A stretch of DNA of 47,704 bases from Methanococcus voltae. Lineage in GTDB: Archaea; AGJL01; Methanococci; Methanococcales; Methanococcaceae. Under the pieces are notes generated by a model. It had not been told where the DNA came from, made no database searches, and saw nothing but the letters and a program-made list of their open reading frames with translations. The position numbers and the translations under genes are program-made. The stretch lies in contig NZ_JANUCR010000008.1 in the NCBI RefSeq assembly GCF_024807655.1, forward strand, positions 1-47,704, read 5' to 3'. Below are positions 38,406 to 47,704 of this stretch, piece after piece. How positions within the stretch are numbered: position 1 is the first letter of the stretch; each line of letters starts with the position of its first letter.

Positions 38406-40894
38406 TGCTTTTTGCAAAAAGTAAACCTTTTGAAACATTATATGACCATTCTATAAATACTTACAATACTGGTATAAAAATAATAAATAATTTACCCTTT
38501 GACGATGAAATAAAAAGAGAATTAAAAAATAATCTTACTTTACCTCTTTTATTTCACGATATTGGCAAATCTGCTACTGGTTTTCAAGATTTATTGACAA
38601 AGAATAAAAAATGGGGTAAACGTCATGAAATTTTATCTGCATTATTTTTAAAAAAATTTGATTTGTCCGATGAACAAATATTTTCTGTGCTTATGCATCA
38701 CAAATATATTCCGGAAAATAATTTAATAGATTTATCTTCGAGATATTTTAAATATGATATAATATTACCGTATGATGATTTTGATGATGATGAAGAAGAA
38801 GATGAAGGGTATCACGAAACATATTTAAAAATGATAGATGAATTTAATCAAAATATTGAAGAAATAACAATTTTATCAAATAATTTATTAAATTATATTA
38901 ATTATCCCAAAAATAGCAACAATTTAGATTATAAATTAAGTGCAAAAGAGATATTGTCTAAAAAATGGTTTTATGCAAATAATGATGTTAATAAATGGAA
39001 TAATCAACTAAAAAATATGTCATACGATAGCAGATATTTAGCGGCTTTATATCGGGGAATACTTATGTCTGCTGACCATCTGGCTTCAGGACATATTGAA
39101 ATACCAGAAATGCTTAAAAATATGGAAAATTACCATATTTTAAAAGAAGGGCATCAAAAAAGACCTTTTCAAAATAAATGTGAAAATTGCACCAATAATT
39201 TAATGCTTGTTGCACCGACGGGTTCTGGAAAAACAGAAGCTGTATTATTGTGGTTAAAAAATAATTTCAAACCTTATTCAAGAGTTTTTTATGTATTGCC
39301 ATATACTGCGTCAATAAATGCAATGCATCAACGATTATCTCTATTAGGTACGTCAGACGGTAAAATCACTAACGTACATAATATTGGAGTATTACACTCT
39401 AATTCACTATCTTATTACTATGGACTTTTAGAAGATATGGATGAAGATAATAAAAATGACAATAAGAAATATACCAAAGATAGTGAAAAAGATATTTCGA
39501 AGTTATCAAAAATGGCAAGTGAATTATCCAGTTTATCAAGAGAAATGTACTATCAATTTAGAGTTTGTACCCCTCATCAGTTATTAAGGTTTAGTTTACG
39601 AGGTAGGGGCTGGGAGTTCTTTTTATCTGAATTTCAGAACAGTATTATTATTTATGACGAAATTCACGCATTTCAACCAAAATTGGCAGGTTTAACAATA
39701 TCTACCGCTAAATTACTTACTCAAATGGGTGCAAAAGTAGCTTTTATGTCAGCAACATTTCCAGAATTTTTAAAAGAAAAAATAAAAGAAAATATTCCCG
39801 ATATTGAAGAAATAAATTTGAATGAAGATGACCCGGCAGATAGAAAAATTTTAGATAAGAAAAGGCATAAAATAAACGTTGTTTCAGGCAATATTTTGGA
39901 TAATTTAGATATGAGTTATATTTTGGAATTATTAAACGATAATAAAAAAATATTGATAATTGCAAATACCGTTCGAACTGCTCAAAAAATTTATGAGATG
40001 TTAGATAAATATCTATATGAAAATTCTCAAAAATATTACGAATTAACTAATAAGGCTAATAAGGCTAATAAGTCTAATAAGTCTAACAAGTATAGTAAAA
40101 ATAATAAAAATAATAATAAAAATTACGATGAAGGTAATGATATTTTAATGTTATTACATAGTCGATTTAATAAAAAAGACCGTAAAGATAAAGAAAAACG
40201 GTTAATAATAGAGGATAGAACACTATTACCTGATATAGTAGTTTCTACGCAAGTTATAGAGGTTTCATTAGACATAGATTATGATGTAATGTTTACCGAA
40301 CCTGCACCTATGGACGCACTTGCTCAAAGATTTGGGCGGGTTAACCGTAAGGGTGAAAGAGAACCTGCAAACATATTCATATTTTCAAATCAAAACTCCA
40401 AAATTGATATTTATAATTCCGAAAGAGTCCAAAACACCGTTTACGAATTAGAAAAAATTGCAAAAAGTTCTAAAAATGTATTATCTGAAATGAATCTTTT
40501 GGAAATTGTAAATACAATATATAAAAATGGGTATAATGAAGAAGAAGAGCGTAGTTTTACAGAAGGATTAAATTATAAATATTTGGTCAATTTTAAAGAA
40601 ACTATGGTCGCAGGCGTCGGTAAAGACTGGGTCGACGAATTAATAGATAATAGTCAAAGCAGATGTCAAGTTCTTCCACTTGAAGACCGTTCTGAGTTCG
40701 ATAGGTTGATTGAAAACAACGATTATATCCACGCTCGTGATTTACTTGTCGATATGAAATACAATATGATTTCAAATTCCAAGGTTATTGAAAAATTAAA
40801 AAAATCTAATGCATATGTGGTAGATTGTGAATATAACTCTAAAATTGGTATTAATTTAACTAAAGAATCTAATTCAAATAATTGTATTTTATAA
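38405..40894 (+). CDS. cas3: CRISPR helicase-nuclease Cas3 with N-terminal HD domain
   Basis: Degrades target DNA after Cascade binding. HD nuclease: His15 and the His51-Asp52 pair in LFHDIGKSATGFQDL, then HHKYIPEN. Superfamily-2 helicase: Walker A APTGSGKTEA near residue 273, DEIH box near residue 418 (IIYDEIHAF), SATF near 448, motif VI QRFGRVNRKGERE. A 9-nt-repeat-coded linker, NKANKANKSNKSNK, sits between helicase motifs, near residue 550. It is 829 aa, with HD and helicase in one chain. It is last gene of the effector block; a T-rich gap follows. Confidence 0.95.
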   Translation: MLFAKSKPFETLYDHSINTYNTGIKIINNLPFDDEIKRELKNNLTLPLLFHDIGKSATGFQDLLTKNKKWGKRHEILSALFLKKFDLSDEQIFSVLMHHKYIPENNLIDLSSRYFKYDIILPYDDFDDDEEEDEGYHETYLKMIDEFNQNIEEITILSNNLLNYINYPKNSNNLDYKLSAKEILSKKWFYANNDVNKWNNQLKNMSYDSRYLAALYRGILMSADHLASGHIEIPEMLKNMENYHILKEGHQKRPFQNKCENCTNNLMLVAPTGSGKTEAVLLWLKNNFKPYSRVFYVLPYTASINAMHQRLSLLGTSDGKITNVHNIGVLHSNSLSYYYGLLEDMDEDNKNDNKKYTKDSEKDISKLSKMASELSSLSREMYYQFRVCTPHQLLRFSLRGRGWEFFLSEFQNSIIIYDEIHAFQPKLAGLTISTAKLLTQMGAKVAFMSATFPEFLKEKIKENIPDIEEINLNEDDPADRKILDKKRHKINVVSGNILDNLDMSYILELLNDNKKILIIANTVRTAQKIYEMLDKYLYENSQKYYELTNKANKANKSNKSNKYSKNNKNNNKNYDEGNDILMLLHSRFNKKDRKDKEKRLIIEDRTLLPDIVVSTQVIEVSLDIDYDVMFTEPAPMDALAQRFGRVNRKGEREPANIFIFSNQNSKIDIYNSERVQNTVYELEKIAKSSKNVLSEMNLLEIVNTIYKNGYNEEEERSFTEGLNYKYLVNFKETMVAGVGKDWVDELIDNSQSRCQVLPLEDRSEFDRLIENNDYIHARDLLVDMKYNMISNSKVIEKLKKSNAYVVDCEYNSKIGINLTKESNSNNCIL

Positions 40895-40909
40895 TACATT
40901 TAATTACCT

Positions 40910-40988
40910 ATTATTTTATATTTTTATATTTTTATATTTTTACTAATTTACTAATTTACTAATTTATTAATTTATTAATTTATTTTTT
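40910..40988 (+). terminator. T-rich tract between effector and adaptation genes
   Basis: Repeated ATTTTTAT and ACTAATTT units with T-runs up to six lie between cas3 and cas4. It could end the effector transcript, leaving cas4-cas1-cas2 with its own promoter. This is an archaeal U-tract inference. Confidence 0.4.
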
Positions 40989-41049
40989 GTTTAACATATT
41001 ATTAGTTTATTAGTGTAATTTTGCATTTAAATTAACTTGGGTAAAAAAA

Positions 41050-41592
41050 ATGAAAAAAACAAATATAGATTTTGAAAAAGAACTTAATAAATTAAATGTA
41101 CGGGGAATTGAAATTAACTACTATTTTATCTGTAAAACTAAGTTATTTTTATTTATGAACAATATGGGGCTTGAAAAAAACCACGAAAACGTAGAATTGG
41201 GAAAATTATTGCACGAAACCAGTTATAGGTCTAATAAAGACAAAGAAGTTATCATAAATAAGATTGCAATCGATTTTATCAAAAAGAATAAGAAAGAGGA
41301 TTTTATTGAAATTCACGAAGTAAAAAAATCTGATAAAATGGAACTTGCAGATTATTATCAAATTTTGTACTATATATATTATTTAAAAAAATTAGGTATT
41401 GAATCAAAAGGAGTTATTAACTACCCAAATCAAAATAAAAAGAAAGAAATAACCCTTAATGATGAAAATATTAAAAATTTAATTCCCGTAATCCAAGAAA
41501 TTGAAAAAATACGTAATTCTAATTTAATAATACCTCCAAAAAAGAAAAAATATTGTAAGAAATGTGCATATTATGAATTTTGTTTTTCATAA
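41050..41592 (+). CDS. cas4: CRISPR adaptation nuclease Cas4
   Basis: RecB-like nuclease with an Fe-S cluster that trims prespacers and helps choose PAM-proximal ends. The N-terminal Cys is in YYFICKTKLFLF; the C-terminal cluster ligands are in KKYCKKCAYYEFCF. The nuclease core reads FIEIHEVKKSDKMELADYYQILYYIYYLKKLGI, with the Glu-x-Lys and Gln-x3-Tyr motifs. It is 180 aa. ATG 41050 has a weak GGGTA site. It leads cas4-cas1-cas2. Confidence 0.92.
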   Translation: MKKTNIDFEKELNKLNVRGIEINYYFICKTKLFLFMNNMGLEKNHENVELGKLLHETSYRSNKDKEVIINKIAIDFIKKNKKEDFIEIHEVKKSDKMELADYYQILYYIYYLKKLGIESKGVINYPNQNKKKEITLNDENIKNLIPVIQEIEKIRNSNLIIPPKKKKYCKKCAYYEFCFS

Positions 41593-41734
41593 ATGGTAGT
41601 TTGCAATTTTAAGTTAATTGAATTATTGAATTATTGAATTAATTAAATTAATTAAATTAACTAAAATATTAATCAATACTAAACAATAATAAATTAAGAT
41701 AAAATTAAGGATAATAAACTAAAAGAGGGGACTT

Positions 41735-42700
41735 ATGAAATACAATAAATACTTAAATTCAGAGGGTAAATTATACAGAAAAGAAAATACGGTTTATTTT
41801 ATGGATACAAAAGGTAAAAAAACGCCCATTCCCGTTGAAAAAATTTATGCGTTATATTGCTATAAGGAAGTTTCTTTTACTTCAAGTGTAGTTATTCTTT
41901 TAGCAAAATACAACATACCTATCCACTATTTCGGTAGATATGGAAATTATGTTGGTACTTTCTACCCAAAAGGTGAAAATTATTCTGGGAAAGTGATTGT
42001 ACAACAAAGTGAAAATTATTTAAATTCTGACAAAAGACATTATATAGCAAAAGAATTCGTAAAAGGAAGCATTTTAAACATATCAAAAAATTTAAGTAGA
42101 TATAAGCTTGATTATGACAAAGAAAAGTACATAACAGCACTTCAAAAAGTTAATAGGATTACTGACATTATGAATGTAGAAGCACTTATGAGAAATGACT
42201 ATTACAACAATTTTGACAATATTTTCAAGAATTTTAAATATGAAAAAAGGTCGAGAAGACCTCCCGAAAATGAAATAAATGCTTTAATAAGCTTTGGAAA
42301 CTCACTCCTATATTCGACCGTTATTTCGGAAATATTCAATACGCATTTAAATCCTTCAGTTTCTTATCTTCACGAGCCTTATGAAAGACGATACTCGTTA
42401 GCATTGGATATTGCAGATGTTTTTAAACCCATATTTGTAGACAGACTCATATTTAACCTGGTAAATAAAAAAATAATTAACGAAAATCATTTTGAAAAGG
42501 ACCTAAATTCCTGTCTATTAAATGACGAAGGTAGGGCAATATTTTTGAGTAAATATAATGAAAGACTACAAAAAACTATTAAACATAGGAAGTTAAATCG
42601 AAATGTTTCTTACCAGAGACTTTTAAGATTAGAATGCTATAAGCTTGAAAAGCATATTATGGGGATAGAACAGTATGAACCATTTGTAATTTGGTGGTAA
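41735..42700 (+). CDS. cas1: CRISPR integrase Cas1
   Basis: Integrates new spacers with Cas2. ATG 41735 follows GAGGGG. The N-terminal beta domain has KKTPIPVEKIYALYCYKEVSFTSSVVILLAKYNIPIHYFGRYGNYVGTFYP. The catalytic helical domain shows INALISFGNSLLYSTVISEI (Glu), SYLHEPYERRYSLALDIADVFKPIFVDRLIF (His/Asp) and KHRKLNRNVSYQRLLRLECYKL. It is 321 aa, full length. The cas2 start is 20 nt after its stop. Confidence 0.96.
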   Translation: MKYNKYLNSEGKLYRKENTVYFMDTKGKKTPIPVEKIYALYCYKEVSFTSSVVILLAKYNIPIHYFGRYGNYVGTFYPKGENYSGKVIVQQSENYLNSDKRHYIAKEFVKGSILNISKNLSRYKLDYDKEKYITALQKVNRITDIMNVEALMRNDYYNNFDNIFKNFKYEKRSRRPPENEINALISFGNSLLYSTVISEIFNTHLNPSVSYLHEPYERRYSLALDIADVFKPIFVDRLIFNLVNKKIINENHFEKDLNSCLLNDEGRAIFLSKYNERLQKTIKHRKLNRNVSYQRLLRLECYKLEKHIMGIEQYEPFVIWW

Positions 42701-42720
42701 TAGGGAGGGTGTAATGTAAA

Positions 42721-42984
42721 ATGTATGCAATAATAGTATATGACGTTTCAGTTGAACGTGTCAATAAAGTGAAAAAATTTCTTAGAACATATATGACCTG
42801 GGTACAAAATAGTGTATTTGAGGGTGAATTAACCAAATCAGAATTTGAAACGGTTAAAATTGGATTAAAAAATATAATAGACGAAGATTACGACAGTGTT
42901 ATAATTTTTAGTTCCAATACTTCAAAATATATTAATAGAAAGATATTAGGCGTGGATAAAAATGAATTAACAGATATTTTGTAA
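42721..42984 (+). CDS. cas2: CRISPR adaptation protein Cas2
   Basis: Small ferredoxin-fold dimer bridging two Cas1 dimers. It begins MYAIIVYDVSVERVNKVKKFLRTYMTWVQNSVFEGELTKSEFE, typical of Cas2, with the Asp in VYDVS. ATG 42721 follows AGGGAGGGTG at greater spacing. It is 87 aa. It is last protein gene before the leader and array. Confidence 0.96.
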   Translation: MYAIIVYDVSVERVNKVKKFLRTYMTWVQNSVFEGELTKSEFETVKIGLKNIIDEDYDSVIIFSSNTSKYINRKILGVDKNELTDIL

Positions 42985-43330
42985 ATCATAAAATCAAATA
43001 TCATTTAAAAATCTTTTATTTTTTAATTAATTAAATAATTAAAAGTCTCGTATTGCCCATATTTTGCAAATAATTTATAAATATAAATATATTAATTTAT
43101 ACACATAATTAAATATCCTGTAAAAAATACGGATATTGTTAAAAATTAAAGTTTATTTAACGACCAATAGTTAAAATATCCATATGTTATTACATTATAA
43201 CAAATCTGCAGATTTTGAAAACGTCTCGAACTATTATAAATAAACCACATTATTATAGATTCGAGATTTTTGTTTTCAAACGGAGCGATTTAACAACATA
43301 TTTATACCAAAAGGAGCAAATATAACACGT
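42985..43330 (+). promoter_or_regulatory. CRISPR leader
   Basis: 346 bp of AT-rich DNA between cas2 and the first repeat, with no ORF. It should carry the array promoter and the integration signal. A bulged inverted repeat stands out: TTTTGAAAACG-TCTCGAA (43213-43230) against TTCGAGA (43260-43266) and TTTTCAAA (43273-43280), enclosing the TATA-like CTATTATAAATAAACC. GCAGATTTTGAAAAC, inside the left arm, resembles the 3' end of the CRISPR repeat. Confidence 0.75.
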
Positions 43331-46300
43331 GCTAGAAATAAGACTATAGTAGATTTGAAACATAATGAACGTATTAAAATGTATAGAATTAGGGCAAATT
43401 GCTAGAAATAAGACTATAGTAGATTTGAAACTTTGACGTTAGTTTATAATATGCTTTTGGTAATTTGCTAGAAATAAGACTATAGTAGATTTGAAACTAA
43501 ATGACGTTATTGTATCATTATTAGGCAGTAAATCAAGCTAGAAATAAGACTATAGTAGATTTGAAACCCTTACCCATTCATAAGCCCCATAATAAAAGGG
43601 TCTTGCTAGAAATAAGACTATAGTAGATTTGAAACAATTGATTCAAAGGGGCGGTTAAATTATCAAATAACTGCTAGAAATAAGACTATAGTAGATTTGA
43701 AACTATATGGAATAATAGAATTTAATTGGATGTATGTTAGCTAGAAATAAGACTATAGTAGATTTGAAACGCTTTAGCATATAATCTTAATTTATCTCCT
43801 GCTTTGCTAGAAATAAGACTATAGTAGATTTGAAACCCTGAAGAGCCACTTGAACCAGAACTTCCTGAACTTCGCTAGAAATAAGACTATAGTAGATTTG
43901 AAACGTTATTGTTACACATTATAACCCCTCTTTTATAAGCTAGAAATAAGACTATAGTAGATTTGAAACAGTTTACACCTCGTCATTATCCATAGGGTAC
44001 CCCTGCTAGAAATAAGACTATAGTAGATTTGAAACACTGATACTAACTGAACAGCTTTTGAAGTGTCAAAGCTAGAAATAAGACTATAGTAGATTTGAAA
44101 CCTATTAACTCTTTGTTGAATTAATCTTCGTTCAAATTGCTAGAAATAAGACTATAGTAGATTTGAAACTGCATCGTATTTATGCCTTAATAGGTCATAT
44201 ATGGCTAGAAATAAGACTATAGTAGATTTGAAACCATAATACATTATCTTTATAATATAATGTTATTGCAGCTAGAAATAAGACTATAGTAGATTTGAAA
44301 CAACGTGCTCGATATCTCCGAGCTGAATTAGTTCAATAAGCTAGAAATAAGACTATAGTAGATTTGAAACATTGGTAGTAGGGATTAGCACCTCTTTGTT
44401 ATCTATGCTAGAAATAAGACTATAGTAGATTTGAAACTCTGAGACGTTTAGATTTTCTGCAATTTCTCCAAAGCTAGAAATAAGACTATAGTAGATTTGA
44501 AACGCGTTTTTAATTTCTTCAATGTATTCATTATATTGTTGCTAGAAATAAGACTATAGTAGATTTGAAACCTACGGCTTGTCTAATTTGTAACTTCTTA
44601 CCAACATATTCTGGCTAGAAATAAGACTATAGTAGATTTGAAACTACATAGGATGGAGTATAGTATCATATAAAAGAATGCTAGAAATAAGACTATAGTA
44701 GATTTGAAATATCAGTCTATACTTGTATATATTTTGTATGCACTATGCTAGAAATAAGACTATAGTAGATTTGAAACCTTGATGACAAACATAACGATGT
44801 AGGACGATATTTAGCTAGAAATAAGACTATAGTAGATTTGAAACTTCACGACATTTAGCGTAGAACATACACCTGACGCTTTGCTAGAAATAAGACTATA
44901 GTAGATTTGAAACTTACTACATTGAGAATTTCGATATAAAATTCAATTGCTAGAAATAAGACTATAGTAGATTTGAAACCAGGGTTGGATTCTGTTTCTA
45001 CATTATCGTATTCGTGCTAGAAATAAGACTATAGTAGATTTGAAACTCAAATTTGTCGGCACAAGCAATTGCTATTATTTTCAGCTAGAAATAAGACTAT
45101 AGTAGATTTGAAACGAATATTATAAAGCACGTGCATTGCATAATCAAATCAAGCTAGAAATAAGACTATAGTAGATTTGAAACATACAAATACGGAGCAT
45201 TATATAACATTAACACCAAAGCTAGAAATAAGACTATAGTAGATTTGAAACGAAGAGGTGCAAAATGAATAATAAAAATATATATATGCTAGAAATAAGA
45301 CTATAGTAGATTTGAAACGCTTGTGCTTGGGATGTATTTGGACACGATGTGCTAGAAATAAGACTATAGTAGATTTGAAACTGGATATCGATTTAGAAAG
45401 TATTATGATGTTATTAGCTAGAAATAAGACTATAGTAGATTTGAAACAAATTACAGACCTTAAAATTAAGGATTGTGAAGCTTGCTAGAAATAAGACTAT
45501 AGTAGATTTGAAACTCATCATAAACAAATATACTCACGATATGGTAATTCGCTAGAAATAAGACTATAGTAGATTTGAAACTATTCCTATAATATAATTG
45601 ATAATTTGAAATTACGAATGGCTAGAAATAAGACTATAGTAGATTTGAAACTTTTCATAAGTCCGTCGTTAGTCGTTGACAGATGTACTCTAGCTAGAAA
45701 TAAGACTATAGTAGATTTGAAACGTGTAATTCAAAAGTGGATGATAATAATCTTCATTCATGCTAGAAATAAGACTATAGTAGATTTGAAACTCGGGTAC
45801 AATATCGGTATTTACATAAGGTATATGGGCTAGAAATAAGACTATAGTAGATTTGAAACTTGAAATTAGAAAAAGACGACATAGTATTGATATGCTAGAA
45901 ATAAGACTATAGTAGATTTGAAACTGCTGATTTAATTACGTTGTCAAACCATAGCACTCCTGTGCTAGAAATAAGACTATAGTAGATTTGAAACGAATTT
46001 GAATATAAAGCGAAAGCAGGGGATAAAATAAGGCTAGAAATAAGACTATAGTAGATTTGAAACGAAGATGGTGTTGCAGTAATGAGCTTAAAACAAGGGG
46101 CTAGAAATAAGACTATAGTAGATTTGAAACATTATGCATAATATACTATTTTTTGTATTTATTACTTCTGCTAGAAATAAGACTATAGTAGATTTGAAAC
46201 TCTTATTTAGGATAAATTATTTATTTCTCTTTTCTCTGCTAGAAATAAGACTATAGTAGATTTGAAACGGGAAATAAATTTCTTACAATGTTCTGCACAA

Positions 46301-47704
46301 TATTTGCTAGAAATAAGACTATAGTAGATTTGAAACATTTTTTTCTTGTCTTTCTTCGACAAATATGAATATGTCAGCTAGAAATAAGACTATAGTAGAT
46401 TTGAAACGAACCAGTAGAAGAAATTAAAAACGATAATAACAACGCTAGAAATAAGACTATAGTAGATTTGAAACATTATGTTTAATAGATTATATTATTC
46501 AATTACACATTCAGCTAGAAATAAGACTATAGTAGATTTGAAACCAAACCACATAAAGTTAATACCTTTAAGTGATTTTAGCTAGAAATAAGACTATAGT
46601 AGATTTGAAACATACATTTTTAGTCTCTTGAGGAGGTATCGAATAAGGCTAGAAATAAGACTATAGTAGATTTGAAACAAAATAATAAAAATTCTAAAAG
46701 TTCCAATAGTCAAGAAAAGCTAGAAATAAGACTATAGTAGATTTGAAACAGTAATGCGAGTAAATTACTTTTATCACTCGTTAAAAAGCTAGAAATAAGA
46801 CTATAGTAGATTTGAAACATTTTGTATTTTATTATTTCTGTGGATTGGCGGTAAGCTAGAAATAAGACTATAGTAGATTTGAAACTCAATTAGCGAAGCA
46901 CTAATGCTATCAGCGTAATGTACAAGCTAGAAATAAGACTATAGTAGATTTGAAACATAGCCAGGAATTCCGAAAACGTACCGCCCCAGGGTTAGCTAGA
47001 AATAAGACTATAGTAGATTTGAAACCAGCATAATCCCATTTTTCATTTTCGTTCATTGTTTCAGCTAGAAATAAGACTATAGTAGATTTGAAACGAGCAT
47101 GAGTTATACGTGATTGAATTCGTATCAATTGATAGCTAGAAATAAGACTATAGTAGATTTGAAACAATATGGTAGGTCTTCCAAGTAATACGGAAGTTGA
47201 AGCTAGAAATAAGACTATAGTAGATTTGAAACTATAATCAATGACGTTATTAGATTTTAAAAAAGGGCTAGAAATAAGACTATAGTAGATTTGAAACATA
47301 ACTCCTTTAAACACACACTGACCTGCAACCTCCACAGCTAGAAATAAGACTATAGTAGATTTGAAACAAGTAGAGCGGAGTAAAGAGCTCCCAAACGTTG
47401 AATTTAGCTAGAAATAAGACTATAGTAGATTTGAAACTTAGAAAAGTAAGAGATGTATCCTTTTTTTATGATAAACGCTAGAAATAAGACTATAGTAGAT
47501 TTGAAACATGAAGCAGATACTCCAGTTTCATTAGTTTCAGACAGCTAGAAATAAGACTATAGTAGATTTGAAACAGATTGAAAGACAGCATATACAGACT
47601 TGCAGAGGCTAGCTAGAAATAAGACTATAGTAGATTTGAAACTTAGAAAAGTAAGAGATGTATCCTTTTTTTATGATAAACGCTAGAAATAAGACTATAG
47701 TAGA
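43331..47704 (+). CRISPR. CRISPR array, 64 complete repeats plus a truncated 65th
   Basis: The repeat is 31 nt, beginning GCTAGAAATAAGAC and ending GTAGATTTGAAAC (30 nt if the invariant leading G is counted as spacer). Starts go from 43331 to 47682 at steps of about 65-70 nt, and the last copy is cut by the window end. I count 64 spacers of about 34-40 nt. All complete repeats look identical except number 21 (44680-44710), which ends in T instead of C. The ATTTGAAAC end and the leader on the left show transcription on the plus strand, with handle UUUGAAAC. The spacers after repeats 61 and 64 are identical. No degenerate terminal repeat is reached, so the array continues. Confidence 0.98.

Noticed and set aside
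45606-45833. ORF of 75 aa with repeated ARNKTIVDLK
   Set aside because: It is a translation of CRISPR repeats and spacers, and the same holds for 46910-47335 on the minus strand.
47233-47266. Spacer 58 sharing AATGACGTTATT with spacer 3
   Set aside because: A 12-nt match among 64 AT-rich spacers is not strong evidence of a common target.

Overview
The window is very AT-rich archaeal DNA from a methanogen of the genus Methanococcus, and M. voltae is the best fit. Three things point there: F420-reducing and F420-non-reducing [NiFe] hydrogenase operons of the selenium-free type (frc and vhc) diverge from one shared intergenic region, as described for M. voltae; ribosome binding sites are GGTGA about 4 nt before the start; and many proteins carry Asn/Lys-rich low-complexity insertions.

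Layout. 1-859 is the 5' part of a secreted beta-helix protein (minus strand). 1265-2857 holds an unrecognised protein and a small zinc-ribbon protein. 3099-7032 is the phosphate transporter pstSCAB, without phoU. 7089-10864 (minus) is frcADGB and 11318-17167 (plus) is vhcDGAB followed by hdrA, with the 453-bp control region between. Every metal-site residue in these subunits is cysteine and no selenocysteine is needed, so this is the selenium-independent H2-oxidising and electron-bifurcating set. A DenV-like DNA glycosylase (17420-17803, minus) lies back to back with a tryptophan operon. That operon is headed by a 41-codon leader ORF ending Phe-Gln-Trp-Trp-His-stop, followed by trpCDEGFBA (18326-25066).

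25154-32865 is a minus-strand accessory block: a GNAT acetyltransferase, an SPFH/stomatin protein, a membrane transglutaminase-like protein, a TetR regulator, and a bacterial-looking cassette (cyclophilin-like lipoprotein, DUF3737 beta-helix, alpha/beta hydrolase, cupin) with palindromic TetR-type operator candidates. 33199-42984 is a type I-B (Cst/Tneap-like) CRISPR-Cas locus: cas6, cas8/cst1, an unassigned duplicated protein, cas7, cas5, cas3, cas4, cas1, cas2. It is followed by a leader and an array of 64 complete repeats plus a partial 65th that runs off the window.

Main points for a second look: (1) the archaeal trp leader peptide with tandem Trp codons and a hairpin that buries them; (2) the two-domain duplicated protein between cas8 and cas7, a candidate stand-alone tandem small subunit; (3) two genes whose only well-placed start after a normal ribosome binding site is AUC; (4) TetR operator candidates tying the accessory cassette together; (5) an exactly duplicated spacer near the visible end of the array.
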